64,000 nt of DNA. It comes from Demequina sp. TMPB413 (GTDB lineage Bacteria; Actinomycetota; Actinomycetes; Actinomycetales; Demequinaceae). How positions within the stretch are numbered: the first letter of the stretch is position 1; every line of letters starts with the position of its first letter. Below the pieces are notes generated by a model. That model saw only the letters and a list, made by a program, of their open reading frames with translations, did not search any database and was not told the origin of the DNA. A program made the position numbers and the translations under genes. The stretch covers positions 558,001-622,000 of the forward strand of contig NZ_CP096184.1 in assembly GCF_020447105.2 (NCBI RefSeq), written 5' to 3'. Below, piece after piece: positions 8,203 to 17,477 of this stretch.

Positions 8203-9788
8203 GGTGCGATCCCGACGACGGCTGCGCGCACCTCGACCACAGCGTCGGCCGCCTCGATCACCAAAGGGTCATGAGTGGCAACGACGACTGTCGCGCCATC
8301 GCGGGCGAGGGCGGCGATGCGTCGCACCAGGCCGGCCCGAGCCTCGCCGTCGAGGTGGGCGGTGGGCTCGTCGAAGAGCAGCACGGGCCTGCCGGAGGTC
8401 AGCGCCCGCTCGTACGCTGCGAGTTGGCGCTGGCCGAGGCTCAGCTCGCGACCCGCGGGGCCCAGTTCGGGCCGCTGTGGCACCCACGCGCATTGGCTGG
8501 TCCATGCGTCAGGGTCGCTGTCGGCCAATGCGGCGGCACGCCCCGCGACGGTTGCGGTCACGGAACCGCCGTCAGGTGAGAGCAGCCCCGCGAGCGCCAG
8601 CAGTGCCGTGGACTTACCTTCGCCGTTGGGGCCGCGCAGCACGGTCATCTGCCCAGGGAGCGCGCGCATGGTGAGGCGGGCAGGCGCGTTCCTGGTGCCG
8701 TCGGGGGTGGCGACCGAGACGTCGTCGAACAGAAGCGTTGCTCCGGTGAAGTCCATCACCGCTCCGCCAGGGGTGCCCACCACCGGCGTCGGCTGTTCCA
8801 GGATCGCAAACGCAGCGTCGGCTGCGGCCATGCCATCGGCTGAGGCGTGGAAGTGGGTGCCGACATTGCGGACGGGGAGGTAGACCTCTGGCGCCAGAAT
8901 GAGCACCGCAAGAGCCGTCTCGATCGACACGTTGCCATCGATCAGGCGGAATCCAAGGGTCACGGCGACGATCGCGACGGACAGCGTCGTCAAGAGCTCC
9001 AACACGAAGCCAGACAAGAACGCGATGCGAAGGGAGCCCATCGTCGCGTTCTTGGAGGCGGTGCCCAACTCTCGCACTCGCGCCGCAGGCCCCCGCTCAC
9101 GGCCGAGGGCGCGCAAGGTGGGCACGCCGGCGATGAGGTCAAGGGTGCGGGCGCCGAGCCTCTCCATGGCTTCCAGGTGGCTGCGGGAGCGCTCGCGGGT
9201 CAAGAGGCCGACCAGAATCATGAAGAGCGGCACCAACGGAAGCGTGAGGGCAACGATCAGCGCGGAGAGCCAGTCGAGGCCGAGGACAACCACCAGCATG
9301 AGCGGCGTGACCGTCGACGCCAGCATCAGCTGCGGGACGTAGCGCACAAAGTAGGGGAGAAGGCCGTCGAGCCCGCGAGTGACGGTGGTGACGACCTCGG
9401 CGCCCTTGCCGGAGGCGATCCAGCGAGGGCCCATCCTGGCGGCATGGGCAACGACGGCCTCGCGCAACTGCGAGACCACTTTGGTGCCAGCCCTGTGCGC
9501 CAATCGTTCCTGAACCCACACAAGCGCGACCCTGACAACGACCACCAGCACCAACAGCGGCAGGCCGGTTTCGAGCACTCGGGCGCCCAGGGGCACAAGA
9601 GAGCCGAGCGGGCCGAGGCCATCCTCCGTGAGCGGCGCAGGAGCGAGAACAGGAGCGAGCATGCGCGACACCAGCAGCGCCTGGAACAGGATGGTCAACG
9701 CGGTCAGAAAACCAAGCGCCGCCGTCACGATCACGTAACGGCGGGCTGGCCCGATCCGCGCGATGAGGCGCGGGTCGATTGGTTTCAT
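8199..9788 (-). CDS. cydD: Cytochrome bd assembly ABC transporter subunit CydD
   Basis: 529 residues: six-helix exporter domain (about 20-320), then ATPase domain with Walker A GPNGEGKSTALL, signature LSLGQRQLAAYERAL and Walker B VLLFDEPTAHLD. It is the partner of CydC in the periplasmic redox/thiol export that lets cytochrome bd mature. It starts seven bases after cydB ends and overlaps cydC by four, so cydA-B-D-C is one transcription unit. The order cydABDC is the usual actinobacterial one. Confidence 0.92.
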   Translation of the reverse strand: MKPIDPRLIARIGPARRYVIVTAALGFLTALTILFQALLVSRMLAPVLAPAPLTEDGLGPLGSLVPLGARVLETGLPLLVLVVVVRVALVWVQERLAHRAGTKVVSQLREAVVAHAARMGPRWIASGKGAEVVTTVTRGLDGLLPYFVRYVPQLMLASTVTPLMLVVVLGLDWLSALIVALTLPLVPLFMILVGLLTRERSRSHLEAMERLGARTLDLIAGVPTLRALGRERGPAARVRELGTASKNATMGSLRIAFLSGFVLELLTTLSVAIVAVTLGFRLIDGNVSIETALAVLILAPEVYLPVRNVGTHFHASADGMAAADAAFAILEQPTPVVGTPGGAVMDFTGATLLFDDVSVATPDGTRNAPARLTMRALPGQMTVLRGPNGEGKSTALLALAGLLSPDGGSVTATVAGRAAALADSDPDAWTSQCAWVPQRPELGPAGRELSLGQRQLAAYERALTSGRPVLLFDEPTAHLDGEARAGLVRRIAALARDGATVVVATHDPLVIEAADAVVEVRAAVVGIAP

Positions 9789-9795
9789 CGAGTCC

Positions 9796-10821
9796 CTAGT
9801 TCTTGGTAAACGTCAACTCGTTGTGCTCGGGCATGTGGTCTTCTGACAGCCGACGCCTGAACACCCAGTACGACCACGCCTGGTAGGCCAGGACCAGCGG
9901 GGTGAAGATTCCGGCCACCCATGTCATCACCACGAGCGTAGTGTGCGAGGAGCGGGCGTTGTCGACGGTGAGGCTGAAGGCCGCGTCCGTGGTGGAGGGC
10001 ATCACGTCGGGGTAGAGCGAGCCGAAGATGAGCACCACCGCGCCGACGATCGCCAACGCGTTGAAGGTGAAGGCGAGGCCGAAACGGTCCGCGCGGCTGT
10101 ACCACGCCGCACCGATGAGGCCGATAGCGGCGACCAGGAGGGCACCCCACGTCCAGGCATTCTCGGAGTAGGCCAGTTGCAGCCACACCGCCCACACCGC
10201 TCCGACCACGACGGCGGCGAGGGAGGCGGGCTTGGCGAACGCCTTGGCGCGGTCGAACACGGCGCCCGAGGTCTTGAGCGACAGGAAGATCGCGCCGTGG
10301 CTGAGGAAGATCGCGAGTGTCACCAGGCCGCCCAGCAAGGCGAAGGGGTTGAGCAGGTTGAAGAACCCGCCCGTGTAGGTGAAGGTCTCGTCGATCGGCA
10401 CACCGCGCACGATGTTCGCGAACGCGACGCCCCACAGGATCGATGGCACCCACGATGAGACCACGATGGCGAGGGTCCACCGATTGCGCCAGTTCTCGTC
10501 GTTGATCTTTGCCCGGTATTCGATCGCGACGGCGCGAACAATGAGCGCCAGCAGGATCAGCAGGAGCGGCAGGTAAAAGCCGGAAAAGAGCGTGGCATAC
10601 CACTCGGGGAAGGCAGCGAAGGTGGCGCCACCGGCAGTGAGAAGCCACACCTCGTTGCCGTCCCACACGGGGCCGATGGTGTTGATGAGCACGCGCTTGC
10701 CCTTGGCGGTCTTGCCGACGATGGGCATCAGCATGCCGACACCGAAGTCGAAACCCTCAAGCACGAGGTAACCGGTCCACAGGACCGCGATCAGGATGAA
10801 CCAGAAGTCTGCGAGATTCAT
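9796..10821 (-). CDS. cydB: Cytochrome bd ubiquinol/menaquinol oxidase subunit II
   Basis: 341 residues, all-helical. It opens NLADFWFILIAVLWTGYLVLEGFDFGVGML, here split as NLADFWFILIAVLWTGYL then EGFDFGVGML, the CydB signature. About eight to nine membrane segments are visible. It pairs with CydA in the terminal oxidase that reduces O2 with high affinity using quinol. It lies 19 bases after cydA and 7 before cydD. Confidence 0.95.
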   Translation of the reverse strand: MNLADFWFILIAVLWTGYLVLEGFDFGVGMLMPIVGKTAKGKRVLINTIGPVWDGNEVWLLTAGGATFAAFPEWYATLFSGFYLPLLLILLALIVRAVAIEYRAKINDENWRNRWTLAIVVSSWVPSILWGVAFANIVRGVPIDETFTYTGGFFNLLNPFALLGGLVTLAIFLSHGAIFLSLKTSGAVFDRAKAFAKPASLAAVVVGAVWAVWLQLAYSENAWTWGALLVAAIGLIGAAWYSRADRFGLAFTFNALAIVGAVVLIFGSLYPDVMPSTTDAAFSLTVDNARSSHTTLVVMTWVAGIFTPLVLAYQAWSYWVFRRRLSEDHMPEHNELTFTKN

Positions 10822-10840
10822 GAGTTAAGTTCCTTCCGGC

Positions 10841-12340
10841 CTAGTACGCGAACGACAGCGGTCGGTCGTCATCGTCACTGGGGTTTGGTTCCTCGAAAGC
10901 GGGCGCGCCCTCTTGGGCATACCGGCTGGTGAGGCGGTACCAGAAGACACCGAGAATGGCGTAGACGATGGTGAAGATGATCATGGACGTCGCCACTTCA
11001 AACGTGCTGGCGGCTTTCGACACGCCATGCTCGGTGAGGAGGGCGACCATGCCGGTGCCGTCGTAGGTGGGGTTGGGCGCGACCACAAACGGCTGGCGAC
11101 CCATCTCCGTGAAGATCCAGCCGAACGACGCCGCGAGGTAGGGCATCGGTAGCGAGACCAGGGCGAGCGTACGCATCCACGGCTTGGTGACGGTGCCGCC
11201 CTTGCGAGTGAACCACAGCACCGTGAGCGCGAGCGCTGCGGAGAATGCTGCGAGGCCAATCATGAGACGGAACGACCAGTACGTCACGGCCAGGTTGGGG
11301 CGCGTGTCCTTGTCGACGGTGTAGCCGTCCACGGCGGGGACGACGGTCTCCTCCGTGCCTTGGCCCGCGTACTGACGCTGCAACTCGTTGAGGCCCGTGA
11401 CCTTGGCGTCGAAACTGCCCTCGGCCAGGTAGGAAGTGAGGCCGGGGATCGACAGCACGTGGGTGACCGAGCCGGGATCGTCGCCCGCGAGGTTGCCGAA
11501 CGCCAGGAGCGAGAAGGGCGCGCTGGTCTCGGACTCGATGATGCCCTCGGCGGCGGCCATCTTCATGGGTTGCTGCTCGAACATCAGCTTGGCCTGGACG
11601 TCGCCCGTCACGATGACCGCGAGGCCAGCAATGATCATGGTGACAGCACCAAGCCGTGATGCGGTGCGGTACAGCGAGACGTCGGGGGAGTCCGCGGCTT
11701 CACCCTGGCGATGCTTCTTGACCATCCAGTAGACGGCAATACCCGCGACGAACGTGCCCGCCACAAGGAAGGCGGTGGCGATGACGTGCGGGAACGCGGC
11801 AAGGGTGGTGCTGTTGGTGAGCACCTGCCAGATGTTCGTCATCTCCGCACGGCCGGTCTCGGGGTTGAACTCAGTACCCACCGGGTGCTGCATCCAAGAG
11901 TTGGCGGCGATGATGAAGTACGCAGAGATGTTGGAGCCGATGGCGAAGAGCCACACCACCGCGAGGTGGACCTTCTTGGACAGGCGGTCCCACCCGAAGA
12001 TCCAGACGCCAAGGAAGGTCGACTCAAGGAAGAACGCGATCAGCGCCTCCATCGCGAGCGGAGCACCAAAGATGTCGCCGACGTAGCGTGAGTACTCGGA
12101 CCAGTTCATGCCGAACTGGAACTCCTGGACGATGCCGGTAGCGACGCCGAGCGCGAAGTTGATGAGCAGCAGTTTGCCGTAGAACTTGGTGAGACGCAGC
12201 CACTTTTCTTTGCCGGTCCGCACCCACATGGTCTGCATGATCGCTACCAGGATCGACAGCCCGAGTGTCAGCGGAACGAGGATAAAGTGATAGACAGTCG
12301 TGATGCCGAACTGCCAGCGCGCGAGTTCCAGCGCTTCCAT
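10841..12340 (-). CDS. cydA: Cytochrome bd quinol oxidase subunit I
   Basis: 499 residues from the ATG at 12340, chosen because GGGAGGA lies six bases upstream; an ATG 30 bases earlier is weaker. The N-terminus MEALELARWQFGITTVYHF gives the heme ligand His18. AAFPHVIATAF supplies the second His region, and FGWIFTEMGRQPF is the conserved GRQP motif near the heme b595/d site. The quinol loop is short. The enzyme is a high-affinity, NO-resistant terminal oxidase. Upstream (12399-12412) is a DosR-like palindrome, which suggests hypoxia or NO control through the two-component pair at the other end of the cluster. Confidence 0.96.
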   Translation of the reverse strand: MEALELARWQFGITTVYHFILVPLTLGLSILVAIMQTMWVRTGKEKWLRLTKFYGKLLLINFALGVATGIVQEFQFGMNWSEYSRYVGDIFGAPLAMEALIAFFLESTFLGVWIFGWDRLSKKVHLAVVWLFAIGSNISAYFIIAANSWMQHPVGTEFNPETGRAEMTNIWQVLTNSTTLAAFPHVIATAFLVAGTFVAGIAVYWMVKKHRQGEAADSPDVSLYRTASRLGAVTMIIAGLAVIVTGDVQAKLMFEQQPMKMAAAEGIIESETSAPFSLLAFGNLAGDDPGSVTHVLSIPGLTSYLAEGSFDAKVTGLNELQRQYAGQGTEETVVPAVDGYTVDKDTRPNLAVTYWSFRLMIGLAAFSAALALTVLWFTRKGGTVTKPWMRTLALVSLPMPYLAASFGWIFTEMGRQPFVVAPNPTYDGTGMVALLTEHGVSKAASTFEVATSMIIFTIVYAILGVFWYRLTSRYAQEGAPAFEEPNPSDDDDRPLSFAY

Positions 12341-12879
12341 CGGGTGTCCTCCCTTGACGTGTAGGCACAACTTACTCGGGGGGGTATTGCACGGGACTGG
12401 GACTCAGGTCCCGGGTTTCGCACCTCCGCGGACAGGTCCCAGAGGTGGCGTCCCGGAAAGATCCCGGTTCTGACGCGGGACGGCGCGCGGTTCAGCAGTC
12501 TATCAGACCTGGTCCGTGTGTGTATGCGGTCCTCGAAGCGGGATCGTCGAGCGAGCCGGTCCCGGGTGGCACACGGGACCTCGGTGCCGCATCGACACGG
12601 GTCGCGCCCGTGAGCGCAGCCCGCCTGCTTTCGTCGGCGCGCCACGACAAAAGCCCCGTTTCAGGTGGGGTATGCCACAATGGCCACAGGTCAGCGCTTC
12701 TCCACACGAAGTGCCCACCACGCGACAGACACACCGGCCTTGGCTGACAGCGGAGCAATCCGCCAGGCGCCGCCCCGGAATGGTCCGCCGCGACCATGAG
12801 ACTTCCGTCACCGAGAGTGGCGACCGACGAAGACGCCGGGGCCGAGTGTGGTCGGCCTTGACGCTGTGAGGTACCCGCT
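12341..12879. other. Divergent cydA / RNase E intergenic region and RNase E leader
   Basis: 539 bases without a supportable gene. The left 150 bases hold the cydA control region. To the right lies what is probably a long RNase E leader, with an inverted repeat GGTCCCG (12558-12564) / CGGGACC (12574-12580) and a G/C-rich hairpin around 12650-12670 (GCCCCGTTTCAGGTGGGG). Several short open frames cross the region, but none has a ribosome-binding site or recognisable product. Long structured leaders are known for RNase E autoregulation in other bacteria; whether this one does so is inference. Confidence 0.5.
12399..12412 (-). promoter_or_regulatory. DosR-like box upstream of cydA
   Basis: GGGACTCAGGTCCC on the plus strand is a perfect 5-base inverted repeat, GGGAC-N4-GTCCC. 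It lies 59 bases before the cydA start and matches 12 of 14 positions of the mycobacterial DosR core GGGACTWWAGTCCC. Extra GGGAC/GTCCC half-sites cluster on both sides (12393-12397, 12436-12440 and 12450-12454). An exact GGGAC-N4-GTCCC was found by eye only here and at 59108 in the whole window. Confidence 0.6.
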
Positions 12880-15135
12880 GTGAGCGAGGACAACACCACT
12901 ACCACCCCCAACGCCGTGATCTTCCAAGCACCGCAGATGGCCCCGGAGAGCCCGCCAAAGCGCGCGCCCCGCAGGGCATCGGCGCCCGCGGGACCGCCGT
13001 CGGCCGCAGACAAGCCGAGCCAGGCGCCTAAGGCGACCGCCTCGTCCAGGAGGGGCAAGGCCGCCAGCGGCGACGACGCCCAGAAGGCTTCCGGCTCCGA
13101 CAACGGCGACGCCGGCGAGGCAAAGCCCAAGCGCACTCGTGCCAAGAAGGCAGCCCCGACGGCGAGCGAAGGCGATCAGCCGAAGGACCAGCAGGACGGC
13201 GACGTCCAAGCGTCGGGCAGCAAGGGCCAGGACGCTTCCGGTGACAGCGACAGCGACGGCGACGACGCTGCTAAGCGCCGACGCAGGCGTGGCGGCCGCG
13301 GTCGCGGCAAGAAGCGCACCGACGGCGAGGGCGACGACAACGCCGCGGAACCGTCGAGCGCGGACGACTCCGGTTCAGAAGACTCGAACGACTCCGGTTC
13401 AGGCGACGACGCGAGTGACGACGGCGACGGCTCCGGCACTTCGCGCAGGCGCAGGCGCCGCAGCAGGGGCTCGCGCTCGTCCTCATCTAATGCGTCGTCA
13501 TCCTCCAGCAGCAACGACGACCAACTCCAAGGCTCCACGCGACTGCAGGCCAAGCGTCAGCGTCGGCGTGATTCCAGGGATGGCCAACGTCGTCGCCCCG
13601 TGATCTCCGAGGCCGAGTTCTTGGCCAGGCGTGAGTCCGTCAAGCGCGACATGGTGGTGCGCGAGAAGGACGGCCGCGTGCAGATCGCCGTGCTTGAGGA
13701 CGACGTGCTGGTCGAGCACTACGTGAGCCACCAGGCCGAGGCCTCGATGGCAGGCAACGTCTACCTTGGCCGCGTGCAGAACGTGCTGCCAGGCATGGAG
13801 GCCGCGTTCGTTGACGTGGGTCGCGGTCGCAATGCCGTGCTGTACGCAGGCGAGGTCAACTGGGACGCCGCAGGGCTCGACGGCAAGCCAAAGCGCATCG
13901 AGCTTGCTCTCAAGCCAGGCGACACCGTCATGGTGCAGGTCACCAAGGACCCGATCGGCCACAAGGGCGCTCGCGTCACCTCACAGATTTCGCTCGCAGG
14001 GCGCTTCCTCGTGTATGTGCCAGGCGGGGGAGTGACCGGCATCAGCCGCAAGCTTCCCGACACCGAGCGCAACCGCCTCAAGAAGTTGCTGCGCGAAGTG
14101 ATCCCTGCCGACGCTGGGGTCATCGTCCGTACGGCAGCCGAGGGCGCCTCCGAGGAGGAGTTGCGTGCAGACGTCGAGCGACTCAAGCGCCAGTGGGAGT
14201 CGATTGAGGCCGAGGCTCAAGGCGGCAAGGCGCCGCAATTGCTGCGCGCCGAGCCCGACATGGCCATTCGCGTGGTCCGTGACATCTTCAACGAAGACTT
14301 CGAGTCCCTCACCATTCAGGGCGAGGACACCTGGAACTCCCTGAGCGCCTACGTGGGCCAGGTCGCCACCGACCTCGCTCCGCGCCTGCACCGCTTTGTG
14401 GGCGACGGAGACGTGTTCGCGGCCCACCGGATCGACGAGCAGCTCACCAAGGGGATGGACCGCAAGGTGTGGCTGCCCTCCGGCGGCTCGCTCGTGATCG
14501 ACCGCACCGAGGCCATGACGGTGGTGGACGTCAACACCGGCAAGTTTGTGGGCAAGGGCGGCACTCTCGAAGAGACGATGACGCTCAACAACCTCGAGGC
14601 TGCTGAAGAAATCGTGCGACAGCTGAGGCTGCGCGACATCGGCGGCATCATCGTGATCGACTTTGTCGACATGCTGCTCGAGGCGAACCGCGACCGCGTG
14701 CTGCGCCGCCTGATCGAGTGCCTGTCTCGCGACCGCACCAAGCACCAGGTGGCAGAGGTCACCTCTCTTGGCCTGGTCCAGATGACCCGCAAGCGCGTGG
14801 GCCAGGGTCTGGTCGAGGCGTTCTCAGAGACGTGCGAGCACTGCAAGGGCCGCGGCTTCTTGGTGCACGGTGAGCCCGTGGGCGAGGCGACCGAGAAGCA
14901 GCCAGAGCAGCCGCGCAGGCGAAACTCGCGCGGAGGCTCCGGAAAGGCCAAGGCAGACGAGCCGAAGCCTGCGGCGGAGGTGCCAGCACTCGACCAGCGC
15001 GACGAGTCGCGCGAGATGGTCAAGGCGACCTTGGCGTCCATCGCCGCGGCCGCCGAGAAGGCGCACCACGCTCACGAAGAAGCAGACACGGAGACGGTTG
15101 CGGAGGCAACCGAGGACGCGCCGACGTCCGATTGA
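12880..15135 (+). CDS. rne: Ribonuclease E/G family endoribonuclease
   Basis: 751 residues. The first about 240 form a low-complexity extension rich in Asp/Ser and Arg blocks (for example KRRRRRGGRGRGKKR near 132-146), likely disordered and RNA- or partner-binding. The catalytic core follows: the region from RDMVVREKDGR with an S1 RNA-binding domain at about 285-385, then VVDVNTGKF (D550) and IVIDFVDM (D594), the Mg2+ ligands. The CEHCKGRG zinc-link Cys pair comes next. The short C-terminal tail is Glu/Ala-rich. It performs 5'-end-dependent mRNA decay and rRNA processing. The start is GTG at 12880. L21 and L27 follow, as in many actinobacteria. Confidence 0.93.
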   Translation: MSEDNTTTTPNAVIFQAPQMAPESPPKRAPRRASAPAGPPSAADKPSQAPKATASSRRGKAASGDDAQKASGSDNGDAGEAKPKRTRAKKAAPTASEGDQPKDQQDGDVQASGSKGQDASGDSDSDGDDAAKRRRRRGGRGRGKKRTDGEGDDNAAEPSSADDSGSEDSNDSGSGDDASDDGDGSGTSRRRRRRSRGSRSSSSNASSSSSSNDDQLQGSTRLQAKRQRRRDSRDGQRRRPVISEAEFLARRESVKRDMVVREKDGRVQIAVLEDDVLVEHYVSHQAEASMAGNVYLGRVQNVLPGMEAAFVDVGRGRNAVLYAGEVNWDAAGLDGKPKRIELALKPGDTVMVQVTKDPIGHKGARVTSQISLAGRFLVYVPGGGVTGISRKLPDTERNRLKKLLREVIPADAGVIVRTAAEGASEEELRADVERLKRQWESIEAEAQGGKAPQLLRAEPDMAIRVVRDIFNEDFESLTIQGEDTWNSLSAYVGQVATDLAPRLHRFVGDGDVFAAHRIDEQLTKGMDRKVWLPSGGSLVIDRTEAMTVVDVNTGKFVGKGGTLEETMTLNNLEAAEEIVRQLRLRDIGGIIVIDFVDMLLEANRDRVLRRLIECLSRDRTKHQVAEVTSLGLVQMTRKRVGQGLVEAFSETCEHCKGRGFLVHGEPVGEATEKQPEQPRRRNSRGGSGKAKADEPKPAAEVPALDQRDESREMVKATLASIAAAAEKAHHAHEEADTETVAEATEDAPTSD

Positions 15136-15161
15136 CCTGAGCGCCGTCTGACACGTATAGT
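15132..15161 (+). promoter_or_regulatory. Sigma-70-like promoter for rplU-rpmA
   Basis: TTGACC (15132-15137) and TATAGT (15156-15161) are spaced by 18 bases and overlap the stop codon of RNase E. The transcript would carry an approximately 110-base leader to L21, containing GGCCC-ATAA-GGGCC near 15232-15245, a possible L21 leader structure. Consensus match is strong; function is inferred. Confidence 0.6.
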
Positions 15162-15276
15162 TGTCCGTCGGCGCGCAAGCGCCCAGCCCTGCCTGCGCCC
15201 TCCTTGGGAGCGGCTGCGGCGGGACCCCCCTGGCCCATAAGGGCCGCGAGTAAACGAGCTTCAAGAGGAAGTCATC

Positions 15277-15585
15277 ATGGTGTACGCGATTGTCAAGGCC
15301 GGCGGCCGTCAGGAGAAGGTGTCCGTAGGCGACGTCGTCGTCGTGGACCGTCTTCGGTCGAAGACCGGCGAGTCCGTTGAGCTTCCCGCTCTGCTGCTGG
15401 TTGACGGTGACAAGGTCACCTCGGCCGCCAAGGACCTCGCCAAGGTCAAGGTCACTGCAGAGGTGGTGCGCGACGAGCGTGGACCCAAGATCCACATCCT
15501 CAAGTTTAAGAACAAGACCGGCTACCGCAAGCGCCAGGGCCACCGTCAGGATCTGACGCGGCTCAAGGTCACAGGCATCAAGTAA
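15277..15585 (+). CDS. rplU: 50S ribosomal protein L21
   Basis: 102 residues, typical length. It begins [18 protein letters not shown] and ends with [14 protein letters not shown] and LTRLKVTGI, the conserved L21 termini that bind 23S rRNA. An AAGAGGAAG ribosome-binding site precedes the ATG. rpmA follows after 14 bases, and the pair shares the terminator at 15868. Confidence 0.98.
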   Translation: MVYAIVKAGGRQEKVSVGDVVVVDRLRSKTGESVELPALLLVDGDKVTSAAKDLAKVKVTAEVVRDERGPKIHILKFKNKTGYRKRQGHRQDLTRLKVTGIK

Positions 15586-15599
15586 GCGAGGACTGAACC

Positions 15600-15851
15600 A
15601 TGGCACACAAAAAGGGCGCGAGCTCCTCGCGCAACGGTCGCGATTCCAACGCTCAGTACCTCGGCGTGAAGCGCTTTGGCGGCCAGGTCGTCAACGCAGG
15701 CGAGATCCTGATCCGTCAGCGCGGCACCCACTTCCACCCCGGCCTCAATGTAGGCCGTGGCAAGGACGACACCCTGTTCGCCCTCGAGGCAGGCGCGGTT
15801 GAGTTCACGAAGCGTCGTGGCCGCAAGGTCATCGACGTGGTCGCCAGCTAG
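15600..15851 (+). CDS. rpmA: 50S ribosomal protein L27
   Basis: 83 residues. The flexible N-terminus [18 protein letters not shown] reaches the peptidyl-transferase centre; [21 protein letters not shown] is split in the usual family pattern as [10 protein letters not shown] and GKDDTLFAL. There is no cleavable N-terminal extension of the firmicute type. It is second in the rplU-rpmA operon and is followed by a strong terminator. Confidence 0.98.
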   Translation: MAHKKGASSSRNGRDSNAQYLGVKRFGGQVVNAGEILIRQRGTHFHPGLNVGRGKDDTLFALEAGAVEFTKRRGRKVIDVVAS

Positions 15852-15867
15852 ATCCCCAAGTCTTTTC

Positions 15868-15909
15868 CAACAGGGGCGTCACCAGTGGTGGCGCCCCTGT
15901 TGCTTTCTC
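15868..15909 (+). terminator. Rho-independent terminator after rpmA
   Basis: The arms CAACAGGGGCG and CGCCCCTGTTG, with an inner CACC-AGT-GGTG extension, form a stem of about 15 pairs followed by CTTTCTCT. It sits between rpmA and the ribosome-binding site of obg, so obg either has its own promoter or depends on read-through. Confidence 0.85.
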
Positions 15910-15936
15910 TCGTAACGTCGATCCCAAGGAGGAGCC

Positions 15937-17466
15937 ATGGCCACGTTCGTTGACCGCGTGACGCTGCACGTGACCGCGGGCTCCGGGGGTCACGGCGTGG
16001 CCTCCGTGCACCGCGAAAAGTTCAAGCCCCTCGGCGGCCCAGACGGCGGCAACGGCGGGCGCGGCGGTTCCGTCATCGTCGTCGTTGATGCCCAGATGAC
16101 CACCCTGCTCGACTACCACCACGCCCCTCACCGCAAGGCAAGCAACGGCAAGCAAGGCGCCGGCGACATGCGTCACGGAGCGAACGCCGACGACCTTCGA
16201 CTGTCGGTGCCTAACGGCACCATGGTCGTGAGCCCAGAGGGCGAAGTCCTGGCTGACCTGGTGGGAGACGGCGCCGAGTACATCGTCGCCCAAGGTGGTC
16301 GCGGTGGGCTTGGCAACGCTGCCCTCGCCACTCAGAAGCGCAAGGCGCCAGGCTTCGCGTTGTTGGGCGAGCCTGGCGAAGAGGCCACTGTTGTCCTGGA
16401 GCTCAAGTCGATCGCCGACGTCGCGCTGGTGGGCTATCCCAGCGCTGGCAAGTCGTCCCTCATTGCGGCCATGAGCGCGGTGCGACCCAAAATCGCCGAC
16501 TATCCCTTCACCACGCTGGTGCCCAACCTCGGCGTCGTGGAAACTGGCGGCGGGCGCTTCACGATGGCCGACGTCCCTGGACTGATTCCCGGCGCGTCAG
16601 AGGGCAAGGGCCTTGGCCACGACTTCTTGAGGCACATCGAGCGCTGCTCAGTGATCGCCCACGTGCTTGACACGGCCACGCTGGAATCTGACAGGGATCC
16701 GGTTAGGGACCTCGAGGCGATTTCCGACGAACTGCGCGCCTACTCCGGCGACGCTCACATCGCTGGGGTGCCGCTCGCCGAACGCCCGCAGGTGATCGTG
16801 CTCAACAAGATCGACATCCCCGACGGCCGTGAGCTCGCGGCGATGGTGCGCGGCGAACTCGATGCTCTCGGCATGCCGGTGTTTGAGGTCAGTGCCGTCA
16901 GCCACGAGGGGCTTCGCGAGTTTGGCTTCGCGCTGGCCGACATGGTGGCGCACGAGCGCGCCAAAGCGCCCGTCTTGGAGCGGGCGCCCATCGTGGTGCG
17001 CCCTCGCGCCGTCAACGAGACAGGCTTCACCGTCACCCACGTGCGGGACGGTGCCGAGGACTACTTCCAGGTGCTCGGCCCCAAGCCAGAGCGCTGGGTC
17101 AAGCAAACCAACTTCGCCAATGACGAGGCCGTCGGCTACCTCGCGGACCGTCTTGCGCGCATCGGCGTGGAGACGGAGCTCTTTGCTGCGGGAGCCGTTC
17201 CAGGTGCCCAGGTGGTGATCGGCGATCGCGAGACCGGCGTCGTCTTCGATTGGGAGCCCACCATGGTGGCTGGTGCAGAGCTGCTCGGCCGACGCGGCAC
17301 CGACTTGCGCGTCGAAGAGATGGAGCGCAACGCTCGCGCGACCCGTGCGGAGAAGCGCGCCGAACACAAGGAGCGCATGGACGCAAAGTCTGCGGCGCGT
17401 GAGGAACTGTGGAACGAGCGCAATGCGGGACACTGGACCGACCCAGCAGAGGACGAGCAGAAGTAG
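15937..17466 (+). CDS. obg: GTPase Obg/CgtA
   Basis: 509 residues. The Gly-rich Obg fold fills about 1-158 ([27 protein letters not shown]). The G domain at about 160-335 has G1 [11 protein letters not shown]3 [16 protein letters not shown] and G4 NKID. The OCT domain (about 350-430) is followed by an actinobacterial charged tail to the C-terminus. It is an essential GTPase in late 50S assembly and stress control. AAGGAGG precedes the ATG. proB begins 11 bases later. Confidence 0.96.
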   Translation: MATFVDRVTLHVTAGSGGHGVASVHREKFKPLGGPDGGNGGRGGSVIVVVDAQMTTLLDYHHAPHRKASNGKQGAGDMRHGANADDLRLSVPNGTMVVSPEGEVLADLVGDGAEYIVAQGGRGGLGNAALATQKRKAPGFALLGEPGEEATVVLELKSIADVALVGYPSAGKSSLIAAMSAVRPKIADYPFTTLVPNLGVVETGGGRFTMADVPGLIPGASEGKGLGHDFLRHIERCSVIAHVLDTATLESDRDPVRDLEAISDELRAYSGDAHIAGVPLAERPQVIVLNKIDIPDGRELAAMVRGELDALGMPVFEVSAVSHEGLREFGFALADMVAHERAKAPVLERAPIVVRPRAVNETGFTVTHVRDGAEDYFQVLGPKPERWVKQTNFANDEAVGYLADRLARIGVETELFAAGAVPGAQVVIGDRETGVVFDWEPTMVAGAELLGRRGTDLRVEEMERNARATRAEKRAEHKERMDAKSAAREELWNERNAGHWTDPAEDEQK

Positions 17467-17477
17467 ACGGAGGAATC

